DNA from: Oligoflexia bacterium
GTDB lineage: Bacteria > Bdellovibrionota > UBA1018
Assembly: GCA_903928955.1 (NCBI GenBank)
Contig: CAIYTD010000084.1
Coordinates: 1 to 18,800 of the forward strand
Direction of reading: 5' to 3'
Length of the DNA: 18,800 nucleotides
The position numbers and the translations under genes were made by a program. How positions within the stretch are numbered: position 1 is the stretch's first letter; the number at the start of each line of letters is the position of its first letter. Below, piece after piece: positions 6,798-14,329 of the stretch. The notes beneath the pieces were generated by a model. The model saw only the letters and a program-made list of their open reading frames with translations, ran no database searches and had not been told where the DNA came from.

Positions 6798-8342
6798 TTA
6801 AAGTCCTAGCAAGATGCTTACAAAAGATACACTAGAATTTGCAACCGCAAGATCGAGCTTGCCGTTGCCGTCAAAGTCGCCGATAGTGATTCCTCTTGCT
6901 CCTGTATTAGTTGCATAGTCGACATGAGCGTTAAAGGTGCCGTCACCCACGCCCGTCAGAATACTGACGTTCGAAGTGCCTAGGTTAGCAGATGCAATAT
7001 CCAGCTTTCCGTCGCCATTAAAATCACCGATTGCGATTCCGTAGGGTGTTCCGAGTGCCGTTACTGCATAATCGACATGGGTTTGAAAAGTTCCATTTCC
7101 GTTTCCAAGAAGAATGCTTACCGTGTTGCTCGAGAAATTGGTAACAGCGAGATCTATTTTGCCATCTCCGTTAAAATCTCCTGCCGTCACACTCCTAGGG
7201 CCTGATCCTACAGCGTAATCCACATTGGTTTGGAACGTGCCGTTTCCGTTACCCAGGAGAATGCTCACAGAGGCTATATTTGTGCTTGCGGTTGCAATAT
7301 CCAGTTTTCCATCTCCATTGAAGTCTGCTAGTGTAATCCCTCTTGCACCTGAGCCCGTTACATAATCGACGCTCGCTTGAAAGGTTCCATCTCCATTTCC
7401 TAAGAGAATATTGACGTTGGGTCCACCGGCATTGGCATTGGTGACTGCAAGATCGAGTTTTCCGTCTTGATTGAAGTCTCCTACTGCAACGGCACTGGGG
7501 TTTGCTGAAGAGAGGGCATAATCTACTTTTGTCGCAAAAGTTCCGTTTCCATTACCGAGTAGGACGCTGACGTTGTTGCCTGAAACTTCGTTTGGAGAAA
7601 CTAGGTCTAAATTGCCGTCCCCGTTAAAATCGCCGACTGCCATTCCCCATCCAGCAGAGACAGTTGGATAATCCACTTTTGCGCTAAAGGTTCCGTTTCC
7701 ATTGCCTAGTAAAACACTTAAATAGCCCGCTCCTGAGATTCCAGTGACGAGATCGAGTTTTCCATCGTTATTAAAATCGCCGACTGCAGCAGATCCACCG
7801 CCGCTTCGAATCGCGTAGTCTACTTTTGCGCTAAAAGTCCCATTGCCGTAGGTTACAGGAGCGGGGCTGAAAGAAATTTTTGTTCCACCACTGGCAGCAG
7901 TGTCCGGAAGAGTCGTTCCGATAGGGGTAATTTGCCAGCTGTTTGGACTAAATCCATAAGATCCGCTGAAGCTAGCGTATCCATTGGAGTCTGTGGTGAC
8001 ACTTGAGGAATATCCGGTGCTATCGATTCCGAGCATACGGATGAGTCCGAGAGTGATTCCGGTTGATACAGGTATTCCATTGACATCAACGACTTGAACT
8101 TTCATCGATTGGGAGAGGGTGGTTCCCACTGTTCCGACTTGACTGCCACCTGATATTAAAACGAGATGATCCGCTGCGCCCGATACTGCTGAGCCCGATA
8201 CTGCGGCATAGCTCTTGCTGGAAAGGCTGCTGTCTTGGGGGAGTATGACAGATACTGTCATGCTGATATTTCCGCAAGAAGAGAGAAAACCCGTTAAAAT
8301 GAGATAATAAATGATTTTGCCGCTATTAGGAGTTTTGAGCAT
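6798..8342 (-). CDS. FG-GAP/VCBS repeat lipoprotein with a Big_1-like domain
   Basis: The ATG at 8342 (514 residues) has a GAGG nine bases upstream and is preferred to an in-frame TTG at 8357. The signal ends in FLSSC with C23 lipidated and glycine following, which fits outer-membrane sorting. A Ser/Ala-rich tether leads to a Big_1-like domain (57-145). Residues about 160-514 carry seven FG-GAP repeats of 49-51 residues, each with a calcium-type loop starting at residues 189, 238, 289, 340, 389, 440 and 489 (DFNNDGKLD, DFNGDGNLD, DFNQDGKLD, DFNGDGKLD and so on), separated by LLGNGNGTF. Such repeats form beta-propellers like those of integrin alpha subunits, and seven units would close one propeller. 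A role in surface adhesion or binding is inference. It is the first gene of the unit with the decarboxylase and the shorter paralogue. Confidence 0.88.
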   Translation of the reverse strand: MLKTPNSGKIIYYLILTGFLSSCGNISMTVSVILPQDSSLSSKSYAAVSGSAVSGAADHLVLISGGSQVGTVGTTLSQSMKVQVVDVNGIPVSTGITLGLIRMLGIDSTGYSSSVTTDSNGYASFSGSYGFSPNSWQITPIGTTLPDTAASGGTKISFSPAPVTYGNGTFSAKVDYAIRSGGGSAAVGDFNNDGKLDLVTGISGAGYLSVLLGNGNGTFSAKVDYPTVSAGWGMAVGDFNGDGNLDLVSPNEVSGNNVSVLLGNGNGTFATKVDYALSSANPSAVAVGDFNQDGKLDLAVTNANAGGPNVNILLGNGDGTFQASVDYVTGSGARGITLADFNGDGKLDIATASTNIASVSILLGNGNGTFQTNVDYAVGSGPRSVTAGDFNGDGKIDLAVTNFSSNTVSILLGNGNGTFQTHVDYAVTALGTPYGIAIGDFNGDGKLDIASANLGTSNVSILTGVGDGTFNAHVDYATNTGARGITIGDFDGNGKLDLAVANSSVSFVSILLGL

Positions 8343-8474
8343 AATGACGAACCTCAACTGCTATCATCTCATGAATGAATTAAATTAAAACTGCGTCCAT
8401 TTATAGTGTGTAGGGAGTGACATCAATAATCACTTTAAAATAAGATTAAAAATTGATACTATAAAAATACTGAC

Positions 8475-9188
8475 ATGGGTTCCATTTTAATTGAATATAA
8501 ATTCACATTTCCTGATGAAACGAATCACCATTTTGTTATTGATTTTGATGAATTCGATTTGCGTTATAAAACTAAAAATATTCATCCCATTCCAGAATGG
8601 ACAAGGCTTGAAAATCAGCAATGCTCTCATTGCCCGTTAAAAAAGGAAGAGACGCCCTATTGCCCTGTTGCTCTTAATATTGAATCTTTAGTTGAGTTCT
8701 TTAAAGATAAAATTTCATACGAAAAAGCAAGTATTACAGTTACCACGGTGGAGCGTATTTACTCAAAAACTGTAAATCTCGAAGAAGGTATTTTTAGTAT
8801 TTTTGGATTGATTATGCCGTTAAGTGATTGTCCGCATACGAATTTTTTAAAACCCATGGCTCGTTTTCATTTGCCTTTTGCTAGTTCTCAGGAAACCATT
8901 GTACGCTCAGTATCTCTTTATTTGTTGAAACAATATTTTATTAAAAAGCACGGAGGCGTGCCCGATTTAGAATTAAAGAAATTACATCAAAACTATGAAA
9001 ATATTAAAAAATTAAATTTAGGAATTATTAATAGAATTAGAACAATTGCAAAAAAAGACGCTGAATTAAATGCATTGATTGTTCTAGATGCTTTTGCTCA
9101 GCTTCTCACGTTTTCGATTTCAGAAGATCTTCAAGCGATCGAAATCATGTTTAATGCGATAGATAAAAATCAGTCCAATACTCCTTAA
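8475..9188 (+). CDS. Conserved hypothetical protein with a CxxC cluster, DUF6901-like
   Basis: This is a 237-residue soluble protein starting at ATG 8475. There is no evident ribosome site; candidate promoter elements TTTAAA (8435-8440) and TACTAT (8458-8463) would give a very short leader. Visible features are an N-terminal strand-rich part (EYKFTFPDE, HHFVIDFDEFDL), a Cys cluster C50-x2-C53-x9-C63 (CSHCPLKKEETPYCPVALN), the motif VERIYSKTVNLEEGIFSIFG, C119/H121, and KPMARFHLPFASSQETIVRS (126-145), then a helical C-terminal half. I recall this pattern from a family named DUF6901, but that name is from memory. The Cys cluster may bind metal, which is inference. It is more AT-rich than its neighbours by eye and divergent from the lipoprotein unit. 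Confidence 0.75.
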   Translation: MGSILIEYKFTFPDETNHHFVIDFDEFDLRYKTKNIHPIPEWTRLENQQCSHCPLKKEETPYCPVALNIESLVEFFKDKISYEKASITVTTVERIYSKTVNLEEGIFSIFGLIMPLSDCPHTNFLKPMARFHLPFASSQETIVRSVSLYLLKQYFIKKHGGVPDLELKKLHQNYENIKKLNLGIINRIRTIAKKDAELNALIVLDAFAQLLTFSISEDLQAIEIMFNAIDKNQSNTP

Positions 9189-9284
9189 AATAGGTTTTTA
9201 TTTTGTAACTAGTCAGCAGCTTAAATCATAAAGGTGGGTAATTTTCGATCAAACAAGAGCCGCAGGGACTCAGTCTGGTTGTTT

Positions 9285-9300
9285 GTGAATGCAAATTCAC
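9285..9300. repeat. Small inverted repeat in the gap before the Kelch remnant
   Basis: GTGAAT-GCAA-ATTCAC is a perfect 6+4+6 inverted repeat. It is not followed by a T run, so it does not look like an intrinsic terminator. The rest of the 9189-9340 gap shows no feature I can support. Confidence 0.35.
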
Positions 9301-9339
9301 CTTACTCAAGTTTGGCAGGCTAGCTCCTGTAACCAATTC

Positions 9340-9987
9340 ATTTTGTTTGCAATCAGAAATCTACGACTACGAGCATGATACGTGTATACCTGTTCCAGGA
9401 TTAGATGTAGGAACTCATCACGCAGCTGGTGTAGTACTCAATGATGGTCGAATTCTTCTGACTGGTGGCTTTGGAACTTCTATTGAACAGCATCCATGTC
9501 TTACTCAGTTTCAGAATGTTTGTCTTTTCACGGAAAGAGGGATGCAATTACTTATGATCCAGCTACTCAGGTAGTGAATCATTTACAATTAATTGTGCCT
9601 AGAGCAATGCACACAGCCACAAAATTAAATAATGGAAATGTGTTAATTGTAGGCGGATCAAAATTAGCACTTCGACTATTTTTGCGGTTCTCGGCGCGCA
9701 AGGAAGAACTGATGGCGGTCAAATATGGATTAGCCTCTGCTGAAATTTTTGATCCAAATACCAATTCATTTACTCTGGTAGCAGAACTGTTAAGGAGACC
9801 TCGAGCGGGGCATGCTGCTACATTACTTTCTGATGGTAATGTTTTATTAACGGGCGGTAGAGCTGAGGATGAAGTTTTGCGAGATGCGATTCTTTATGAT
9901 TCTCTGACTGGACAGTTTCAGCCGTTGAGAGCACAAATGAGTGCAAATCGTTATGCTCATCAAGCCACCTTGCTGACCAGTTACGTT
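9340..9987 (+). pseudogene. Remnant of a Kelch-repeat protein gene (frameshifted and truncated)
   Basis: Two adjoining frames carry Kelch-type blades. The first (to about 9541) has SEIYDYEHDTCIPVPGLDVG followed by HHAAGVVLNDGRILLTGGFG. The second, one frame over, has DAITYDPATQ, then HTATKLNNGNVLIVGG, AEIFDPNTNSF, HAATLLSDGNVLLTGG and HQATLLT. The sense passes from one frame to the other near GAAAGAGGGATG (about 9532-9543), as if one base were lost. At the 3' side the expected next Gly-Gly block is replaced by SYVLFFQKIFR and a stop, against the end of the J-domain gene. No credible start is seen, although the first frame is open back to 9242. Intact relatives form beta-propellers, often secreted. 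A sequencing error could explain the frameshift but not the truncation. Confidence 0.75.
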
Positions 9988-9995
9988 CTTTTTTT

Positions 9996-11072
9996 TCAAA
10001 AAATATTTCGATGAGATCTAGAATTTTTTTGTCGTCGCTCTTTTTTTGTCGGCGTCTTCCAGATTTGAATCAGATATTCGAGTTCCTCTAATTCTTTTTT
10101 TATTTCTTTTGTTTGGAGTTGGAGCTCATGGGCTATCTCTTGTGCAAAGAGATTCATTTGGTTTTTATCTTGTATCTTTTTGTAAAAATCCCAGGCTTTT
10201 TCTTTTTTAGCAAGTCGAATTTTTTTCTCAATTTGTGAGATGGATTTTTTTAACTCAATCCATAATTTTCTTAAAATAGAGATTCCCTCTATTTTTTCAA
10301 ATTTTTGATCGGAGATCTCACAGAGAGCGCTGAGGGTTTCTAGGCGAGAAAGATCGCGTGATTCGTAGGCATTTTGGACTTCATACCAAAGTTCGGTCAT
10401 TTTGGGAGAATGCTCTTCATTTAAGTCTGGATGGAGCTTTCGAGCTAATTTACGATAGTGATCTTTGATTTGAGAGGATGCTTCGGGCTCAGTTGTCTGT
10501 TTTTGGGCGGGCCGGAGGGGACGGTGACGGAAGGAGGGTTCTTCCTCTTGTTCCTTTCTGGAGTGAGATTGTTGGAAGACTTCTTCTTTAAATTCTTCAT
10601 AGGCTTGTTCATAGGTGAAGTGACGGGATCTCCATTTTTTTTTGGGTCCTGCAAAAGCCTCAAAAGCCGATTGATAAAACTCTTCTAGATCTTCTTCTGG
10701 ATCGTCCTCTGGTTCGTCTGAGGAGTTCTGCTGGAGAATGACCGATTCATAAGCTTTCCAGGGTGGGCAGCCTGTCAAGTGGCAGTGAGTTTCCACAGCT
10801 TCGACAATATTGTCGAGTTCGTTTAATTTTTGCTGGGATTCTCGGAGTGCAGTCAGTTGCTTCCCAAAGTGGGAGTGAATCCATTTTTGGTATTGGGGTG
10901 CGCTTTCGGATTCATGAATTTCAATGATCTTTCGAGTGGATTCTAGTTTTTGGTAAAGTTTTTTACATTTTTTTTGTTCTTCGGATTGGAGTCGACTCGA
11001 GTCCATCCAGACCAGGGATCGGCATGAGGAGGTAGGCTGGGTACGTCGGAGGATAGTTTTACTTTTTTTCAT
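9996..11072 (-). CDS. J-domain (DnaJ-like) protein with coiled-coil arms
   Basis: This is a 358-residue protein with ATG at 11072. Residues about 198-250 look like a J domain: helix II YRKLARKL, the HPD signature at 214-216, and helix III MTELWYEVQNAYESRD. Helix I is poorly defined. HPD stimulates Hsp70 (DnaK) ATPase, so this is probably a specialised Hsp70 co-chaperone. Residues about 30-95 and 260-340 are charged and helical, likely coiled coils. Residues 118-131 are an acidic stretch. There is no Gly/Phe region and no Cys-repeat zinc domain, so it is not classical DnaJ; HCHLTGC (97-102) is a minor cysteine pair. No signal or membrane helix. It is divergent from the SNF2 gene with 89 bp between starts, and its 3' end overlaps the Kelch remnant. 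The client is unknown. Confidence 0.8.
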   Translation of the reverse strand: MKKSKTILRRTQPTSSCRSLVWMDSSRLQSEEQKKCKKLYQKLESTRKIIEIHESESAPQYQKWIHSHFGKQLTALRESQQKLNELDNIVEAVETHCHLTGCPPWKAYESVILQQNSSDEPEDDPEEDLEEFYQSAFEAFAGPKKKWRSRHFTYEQAYEEFKEEVFQQSHSRKEQEEEPSFRHRPLRPAQKQTTEPEASSQIKDHYRKLARKLHPDLNEEHSPKMTELWYEVQNAYESRDLSRLETLSALCEISDQKFEKIEGISILRKLWIELKKSISQIEKKIRLAKKEKAWDFYKKIQDKNQMNLFAQEIAHELQLQTKEIKKELEELEYLIQIWKTPTKKERRQKNSRSHRNIF

Positions 11073-11161
11073 GGACAGGCTTACTATTGAACGGTTTTGA
11101 GCTTGAATGGATAAGTGAATAGTTATAAGAATTTTGAAGATTAATCAAAAGAAAAAATCAA

Positions 11162-13861
11162 ATGGAAAACTTTACAGTCGCTCTTTCTCCTGATGGCATC
11201 CTGGATTTGCTTCCTTCAGCAGCAGGTAGGGTCTCTGAAGACATACGGCTAGAATTTGAAAAGGGATCGGGCGAAGGTCTGAAACAATTGGGTCTACAGG
11301 ACTTAGGGTCTCTATTGCCTCCTGATCTAGGATTTTGGCGAGATTTTAGCCGGCTTTATTTTTCGTGTCTTTGTGCCTTACCTGGACTGGCAGAGCAAGC
11401 CTCCTCAGATATCGTATTATTGCCTCCCTGTTTAGAAAAACTCTCTTCTTTTGTCAGTGCTGGACCTCCTATGATGGGGGGAGAATATCTTAATGAAACT
11501 ATTTTAGTGAATCTCTGGGAGAAGCTGCATTCTGCGTTTTTAGGAGAAGTACGGAAGTCTTCTTTCAGTATTCAGGAATTTTTTACTCGCTCTGGAAGTG
11601 CCTGGAATCTGGTAGGAAGGCTTTGCTTTCATCTGGCTGAAAATAAGGGTAGCGAAGAAACTCCTTTTGCATTTATTGCTACTTATAGTCACCGTCTTTC
11701 TCAGCAAGGGAAGACCCAACATCTACCACTGGGTCGAGCTCTAGAGGAATATTCTGGAGAGAAAAATAAATCGCAGCTGATGCAGCTTTTGCTTCCGATG
11801 CAACGAGGGGCAGAGAAAAGTCCCTTTCTTCAATCCTTAGTGGAGTCAGGAGAAGTTTTTCATCCTCTTGCTTGGACTCCTCACGAAGCTTTTCAATTTT
11901 TAAAGGATATTCCTTGCTTGGAATCCTCCGGGATCCTTGTGCGAGTTCCAGAGGGGTGGAACTCCCGGAAGCCTGCTCGTCCTCAAGTCCAAGTGACTAT
12001 CGGGGGCAAGAAAAATTCTATTTTAGGACTGGATGCCATGCTGTCCTTCTCTGTCCAACTCTCCCTGGATGGAGAGGAGTTGAGCAGCCAAGAGTGGAAG
12101 AAAATTCTATCCGAGACTTCAGGTCTTGCTTGGATCCGCGGAAAATGGGTAGAAATCGACCGTGAGAAACTAAAAGAAGTTTTAGATCACTGGCAGTCTT
12201 TCGAAAAAGCTTCTGCAGAAGGAGGAATTTCTTTTATTCAAGGAATGCGATTGCTTTCAGGCGCTGTTGGCTTAGGTGGGGCATCGCAACTTCCTTCCGA
12301 AACTTCAGAATGGATGCAAGTTTGTGCAGGTCAGCACCTAGAGAAGCTTTTGCGAGAGCTCAAGGATCCAGATGGAAACCTGAAAGAAGGGGCTGATCCA
12401 GGGGCTGAGCTCCAAGCTGTGCTTCGACCTTATCAGAAATCAGGAGTCAGGTGGCTCTGGTTTTTGAGCCGTTTAGGCTTGGGTGCTTGCCTTGCCGATG
12501 ACATGGGATTAGGAAAAACGATTCAGATTATTTCTTTTTTTCTCCTTTTAAAGCGCCAAGGCCAAAAGGGCTCGAATAAAAAAACTAGTATTCCCAGTTT
12601 ACTTGTCGTGCCCGCCTCACTTCTGGGGAATTGGCAGTCGGAGATCGAGCGTTTTGCTCCGAGCCTGCGGTTATCGATTGTTCATGCTTCTTTTGGCGAT
12701 GGGGATTCCATTTCTCAATCTGCGGATGTGGTGATGACAACTTATGGATACCTGCAGCGTCAGGCTTGGATCAGTCAAAAAGTCTGGGATTGCATCGTGA
12801 TTGATGAAGCGCAGGCGATTAAGAACCCCGGCTCTCAGCAATCTCGCCTGGTCAAATCTCTGAAGGCACGTCATCGAATTGCACTCACTGGAACTCCAGT
12901 GGAAAATCACCTTTCTGATCTTTGGTCTCTCTATGATTTTTTATGTCCGGGGCTCTTGGGCTCGGCGTCTGATTTTAAGAAATTTGTTCAGGATGCAGAA
13001 AAATCCAAAGCTCACAATAAATATGCTGCATTGAGAAATTTAGTCCGTCCGTATCTTTTGAGACGCCTGAAAACGGATAAGAGGATTCTGACTGACTTAC
13101 CCGATAAGACAGAAGTCTTGGCTTATTGCTCATTGACGAAGACTCAGGCCGTACTTTATCAGCAATCGGTAGAGGACCTGGCAGGCAAGATTGACCAAGT
13201 AGAAGGGATTCAGAGGAGGGGAGTGGTTCTTTCCTTTCTGATGCGGTTGAAACAAATTTGTAATCATCCTTCGCAGTGGCTATCGGACGGAAGCTATCTT
13301 GCTTCTGAGAGCGGAAAATTTTTTCGGCTTCGGGAGATTTGTGAAGATATTTCTGCCAAGCAGGAGAAGGTTTTGATTTTCACTCAGTTTCGAGAAATGA
13401 CAGGCCCACTTTCTGCATTTTTACAGGAAATTTTTGGAAGGCCCGGTCTCATTCTGCAAGGAAGTACGGCAGTTCAAAAGCGCAAAGAACTCGTGGATTC
13501 TTTTCAGAAGGACCGGGGCCCACCTTTTTTTGTTCTTTCGTTGAAGGCAGGAGGTACTGGTCTGAATCTCACCGCTGCAGCGCATGTGATTCATTTTGAT
13601 CGCTGGTGGAATCCTGCAGTCGAGAATCAAGCTACAGACCGAGCCTATCGCATTGGACAGAAAAAAAATGTATTGGTTCATAAATTAATCTGTCGAGGCA
13701 CAGTCGAAGAGAAAATCGATCAACTCATTGCATCGAAGCAGAGCCTTTCGCAAGAAATTCTGGAAGGGAGCGGAGAAACTCTTCTGACTGAATTGAAAAA
13801 CGAGGAGCTTTTGAAGCTCGTTGCTCTAGATCTGAAGAGTGCTGTAAAGGGGGATGAGTAG
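11162..13861 (+). CDS. Bacterial SNF2-family ATPase/helicase (YwqA-like)
   Basis: This is an 899-residue protein from ATG 11162. Residues about 225-350 resemble the SNF2-associated domain found ahead of bacterial SNF2 motors (DUF3670-type). The two RecA lobes follow: motif I DDMGLGKT (446-453), Ia VVPASLLGNW (482-491), II DEAQ (548-551), III LTGTP (575-579), RRLKTDK (634-640), then IV LIFTQF (738-743), V SLKAGGTGLNL (793-803) and VI ATDRAYRIGQ (824-833). SNF2 ATPases translocate on duplex DNA and remodel protein-DNA complexes; bacterial members such as RapA recycle RNA polymerase, but the role of this subfamily is not settled. No catalytic motif is missing. It lacks a SWIM domain, which is supplied by a separate gene at 14330. 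No clear promoter is visible in the 89 bp upstream. Confidence 0.95.
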   Translation: MENFTVALSPDGILDLLPSAAGRVSEDIRLEFEKGSGEGLKQLGLQDLGSLLPPDLGFWRDFSRLYFSCLCALPGLAEQASSDIVLLPPCLEKLSSFVSAGPPMMGGEYLNETILVNLWEKLHSAFLGEVRKSSFSIQEFFTRSGSAWNLVGRLCFHLAENKGSEETPFAFIATYSHRLSQQGKTQHLPLGRALEEYSGEKNKSQLMQLLLPMQRGAEKSPFLQSLVESGEVFHPLAWTPHEAFQFLKDIPCLESSGILVRVPEGWNSRKPARPQVQVTIGGKKNSILGLDAMLSFSVQLSLDGEELSSQEWKKILSETSGLAWIRGKWVEIDREKLKEVLDHWQSFEKASAEGGISFIQGMRLLSGAVGLGGASQLPSETSEWMQVCAGQHLEKLLRELKDPDGNLKEGADPGAELQAVLRPYQKSGVRWLWFLSRLGLGACLADDMGLGKTIQIISFFLLLKRQGQKGSNKKTSIPSLLVVPASLLGNWQSEIERFAPSLRLSIVHASFGDGDSISQSADVVMTTYGYLQRQAWISQKVWDCIVIDEAQAIKNPGSQQSRLVKSLKARHRIALTGTPVENHLSDLWSLYDFLCPGLLGSASDFKKFVQDAEKSKAHNKYAALRNLVRPYLLRRLKTDKRILTDLPDKTEVLAYCSLTKTQAVLYQQSVEDLAGKIDQVEGIQRRGVVLSFLMRLKQICNHPSQWLSDGSYLASESGKFFRLREICEDISAKQEKVLIFTQFREMTGPLSAFLQEIFGRPGLILQGSTAVQKRKELVDSFQKDRGPPFFVLSLKAGGTGLNLTAAAHVIHFDRWWNPAVENQATDRAYRIGQKKNVLVHKLICRGTVEEKIDQLIASKQSLSQEILEGSGETLLTELKNEELLKLVALDLKSAVKGDE

Positions 13862-13874
13862 CTTCTAGCGCAGT

Positions 13875-14069
13875 CTAAGATTTGCTGATCACGTCACGAG
13901 GATGAACCAGAGCTCTTGGACGCAAGATGATTTCTTCGTCTTTGGTGATCTCCATTTCGTAATATTTGGCGAGCTTCATTTTGGGTAAAGTAATGCGTCT
14001 CTTATCGTCAACTTTCCCCACTTCTAAAATACTGGGTTCTGAGCTTAGTTTCATTTTAGTAATTGACAT
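13875..14069 (-). CDS. AbrB/SpoVT-fold DNA-binding protein
   Basis: This is a 64-residue protein with ATG at 14069 and a GAGG ribosome site seven bases upstream. Residues about 15-54 fit the swapped-hairpin AbrB/MazE fold: ILEVGKVDDKRRITLPKMKL, then EMEITKDEEIILRPR. Proteins of this fold bind DNA as dimers, either as transition-state regulators or as antitoxins. No toxin gene (PIN, MazF or Doc type) adjoins it, so a stand-alone regulator is more likely than an antitoxin. It is convergent with the SNF2 gene (13 bp gap) and divergent from the SWIM gene. A 15-base palindrome overlaps its likely -10 box, which suggests autoregulation. Confidence 0.8.
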   Translation of the reverse strand: MSITKMKLSSEPSILEVGKVDDKRRITLPKMKLAKYYEMEITKDEEIILRPRALVHPRDVISKS

Positions 14070-14088
14070 AGAAAAGCCTCGTTTTTTG

Positions 14089-14103
14089 AGTATAGCCTAT
14101 ACT
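14089..14103 (-). promoter_or_regulatory. Palindrome over the probable promoter of the AbrB-fold gene
   Basis: AGTATAG-C-CTATACT is a perfect 7+1+7 palindrome. On the minus strand its left arm reads TATACT (14094-14089), a good -10 box, about 20 bases before the ATG at 14069. The -35 is weak (TTATAG at 17 bases). The symmetry and position fit an operator for a dimeric repressor, most simply the AbrB-fold protein itself. The rest of the 14104-14329 gap shows only a small GACAA-ATA-TTGTC repeat at 14283-14295. Confidence 0.5.
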
Positions 14104-14329
14104 TCGTAGTTCTATAATGGGAATGTGGGATGCGCCCATAATGGAATGAGTTCATAAGTTATTATTTTTATTAAATTCTTTAAAAAATAGGATTTTAGTC
14201 GAAAAAGACCCTCATTTCATGTGCGTCTGGGATCCAAATCGAAGAGCTGCCACTTTCCTTTCCGATCTAGTCCCTTGCTCTTGACAAATATTGTCGGGTG
14301 AAGGAAGTTTTCCAATAAGGAAAAAAGAT

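Noticed and set aside
6798..7870. The regular repeats as a CRISPR or satellite array
   Set aside because: The period is about 150 bases, in frame, and encodes FG-GAP units with synonymous variation, so it is a protein repeat.
7853..8277. Minus-strand open frames in another register over the long lipoprotein
   Set aside because: They overlap the Big_1 and signal regions in a different frame and have no protein-like motifs.
13875..14069. AbrB-fold gene as the antitoxin of a toxin-antitoxin pair
   Set aside because: The adjoining genes are an SNF2 ATPase and a SWIM protein; no toxin-sized partner is present on the same strand.
14281..14309. TTGACA at 14281 as the -35 of the SWIM gene
   Set aside because: No acceptable -10 box is found 16-18 bases downstream.
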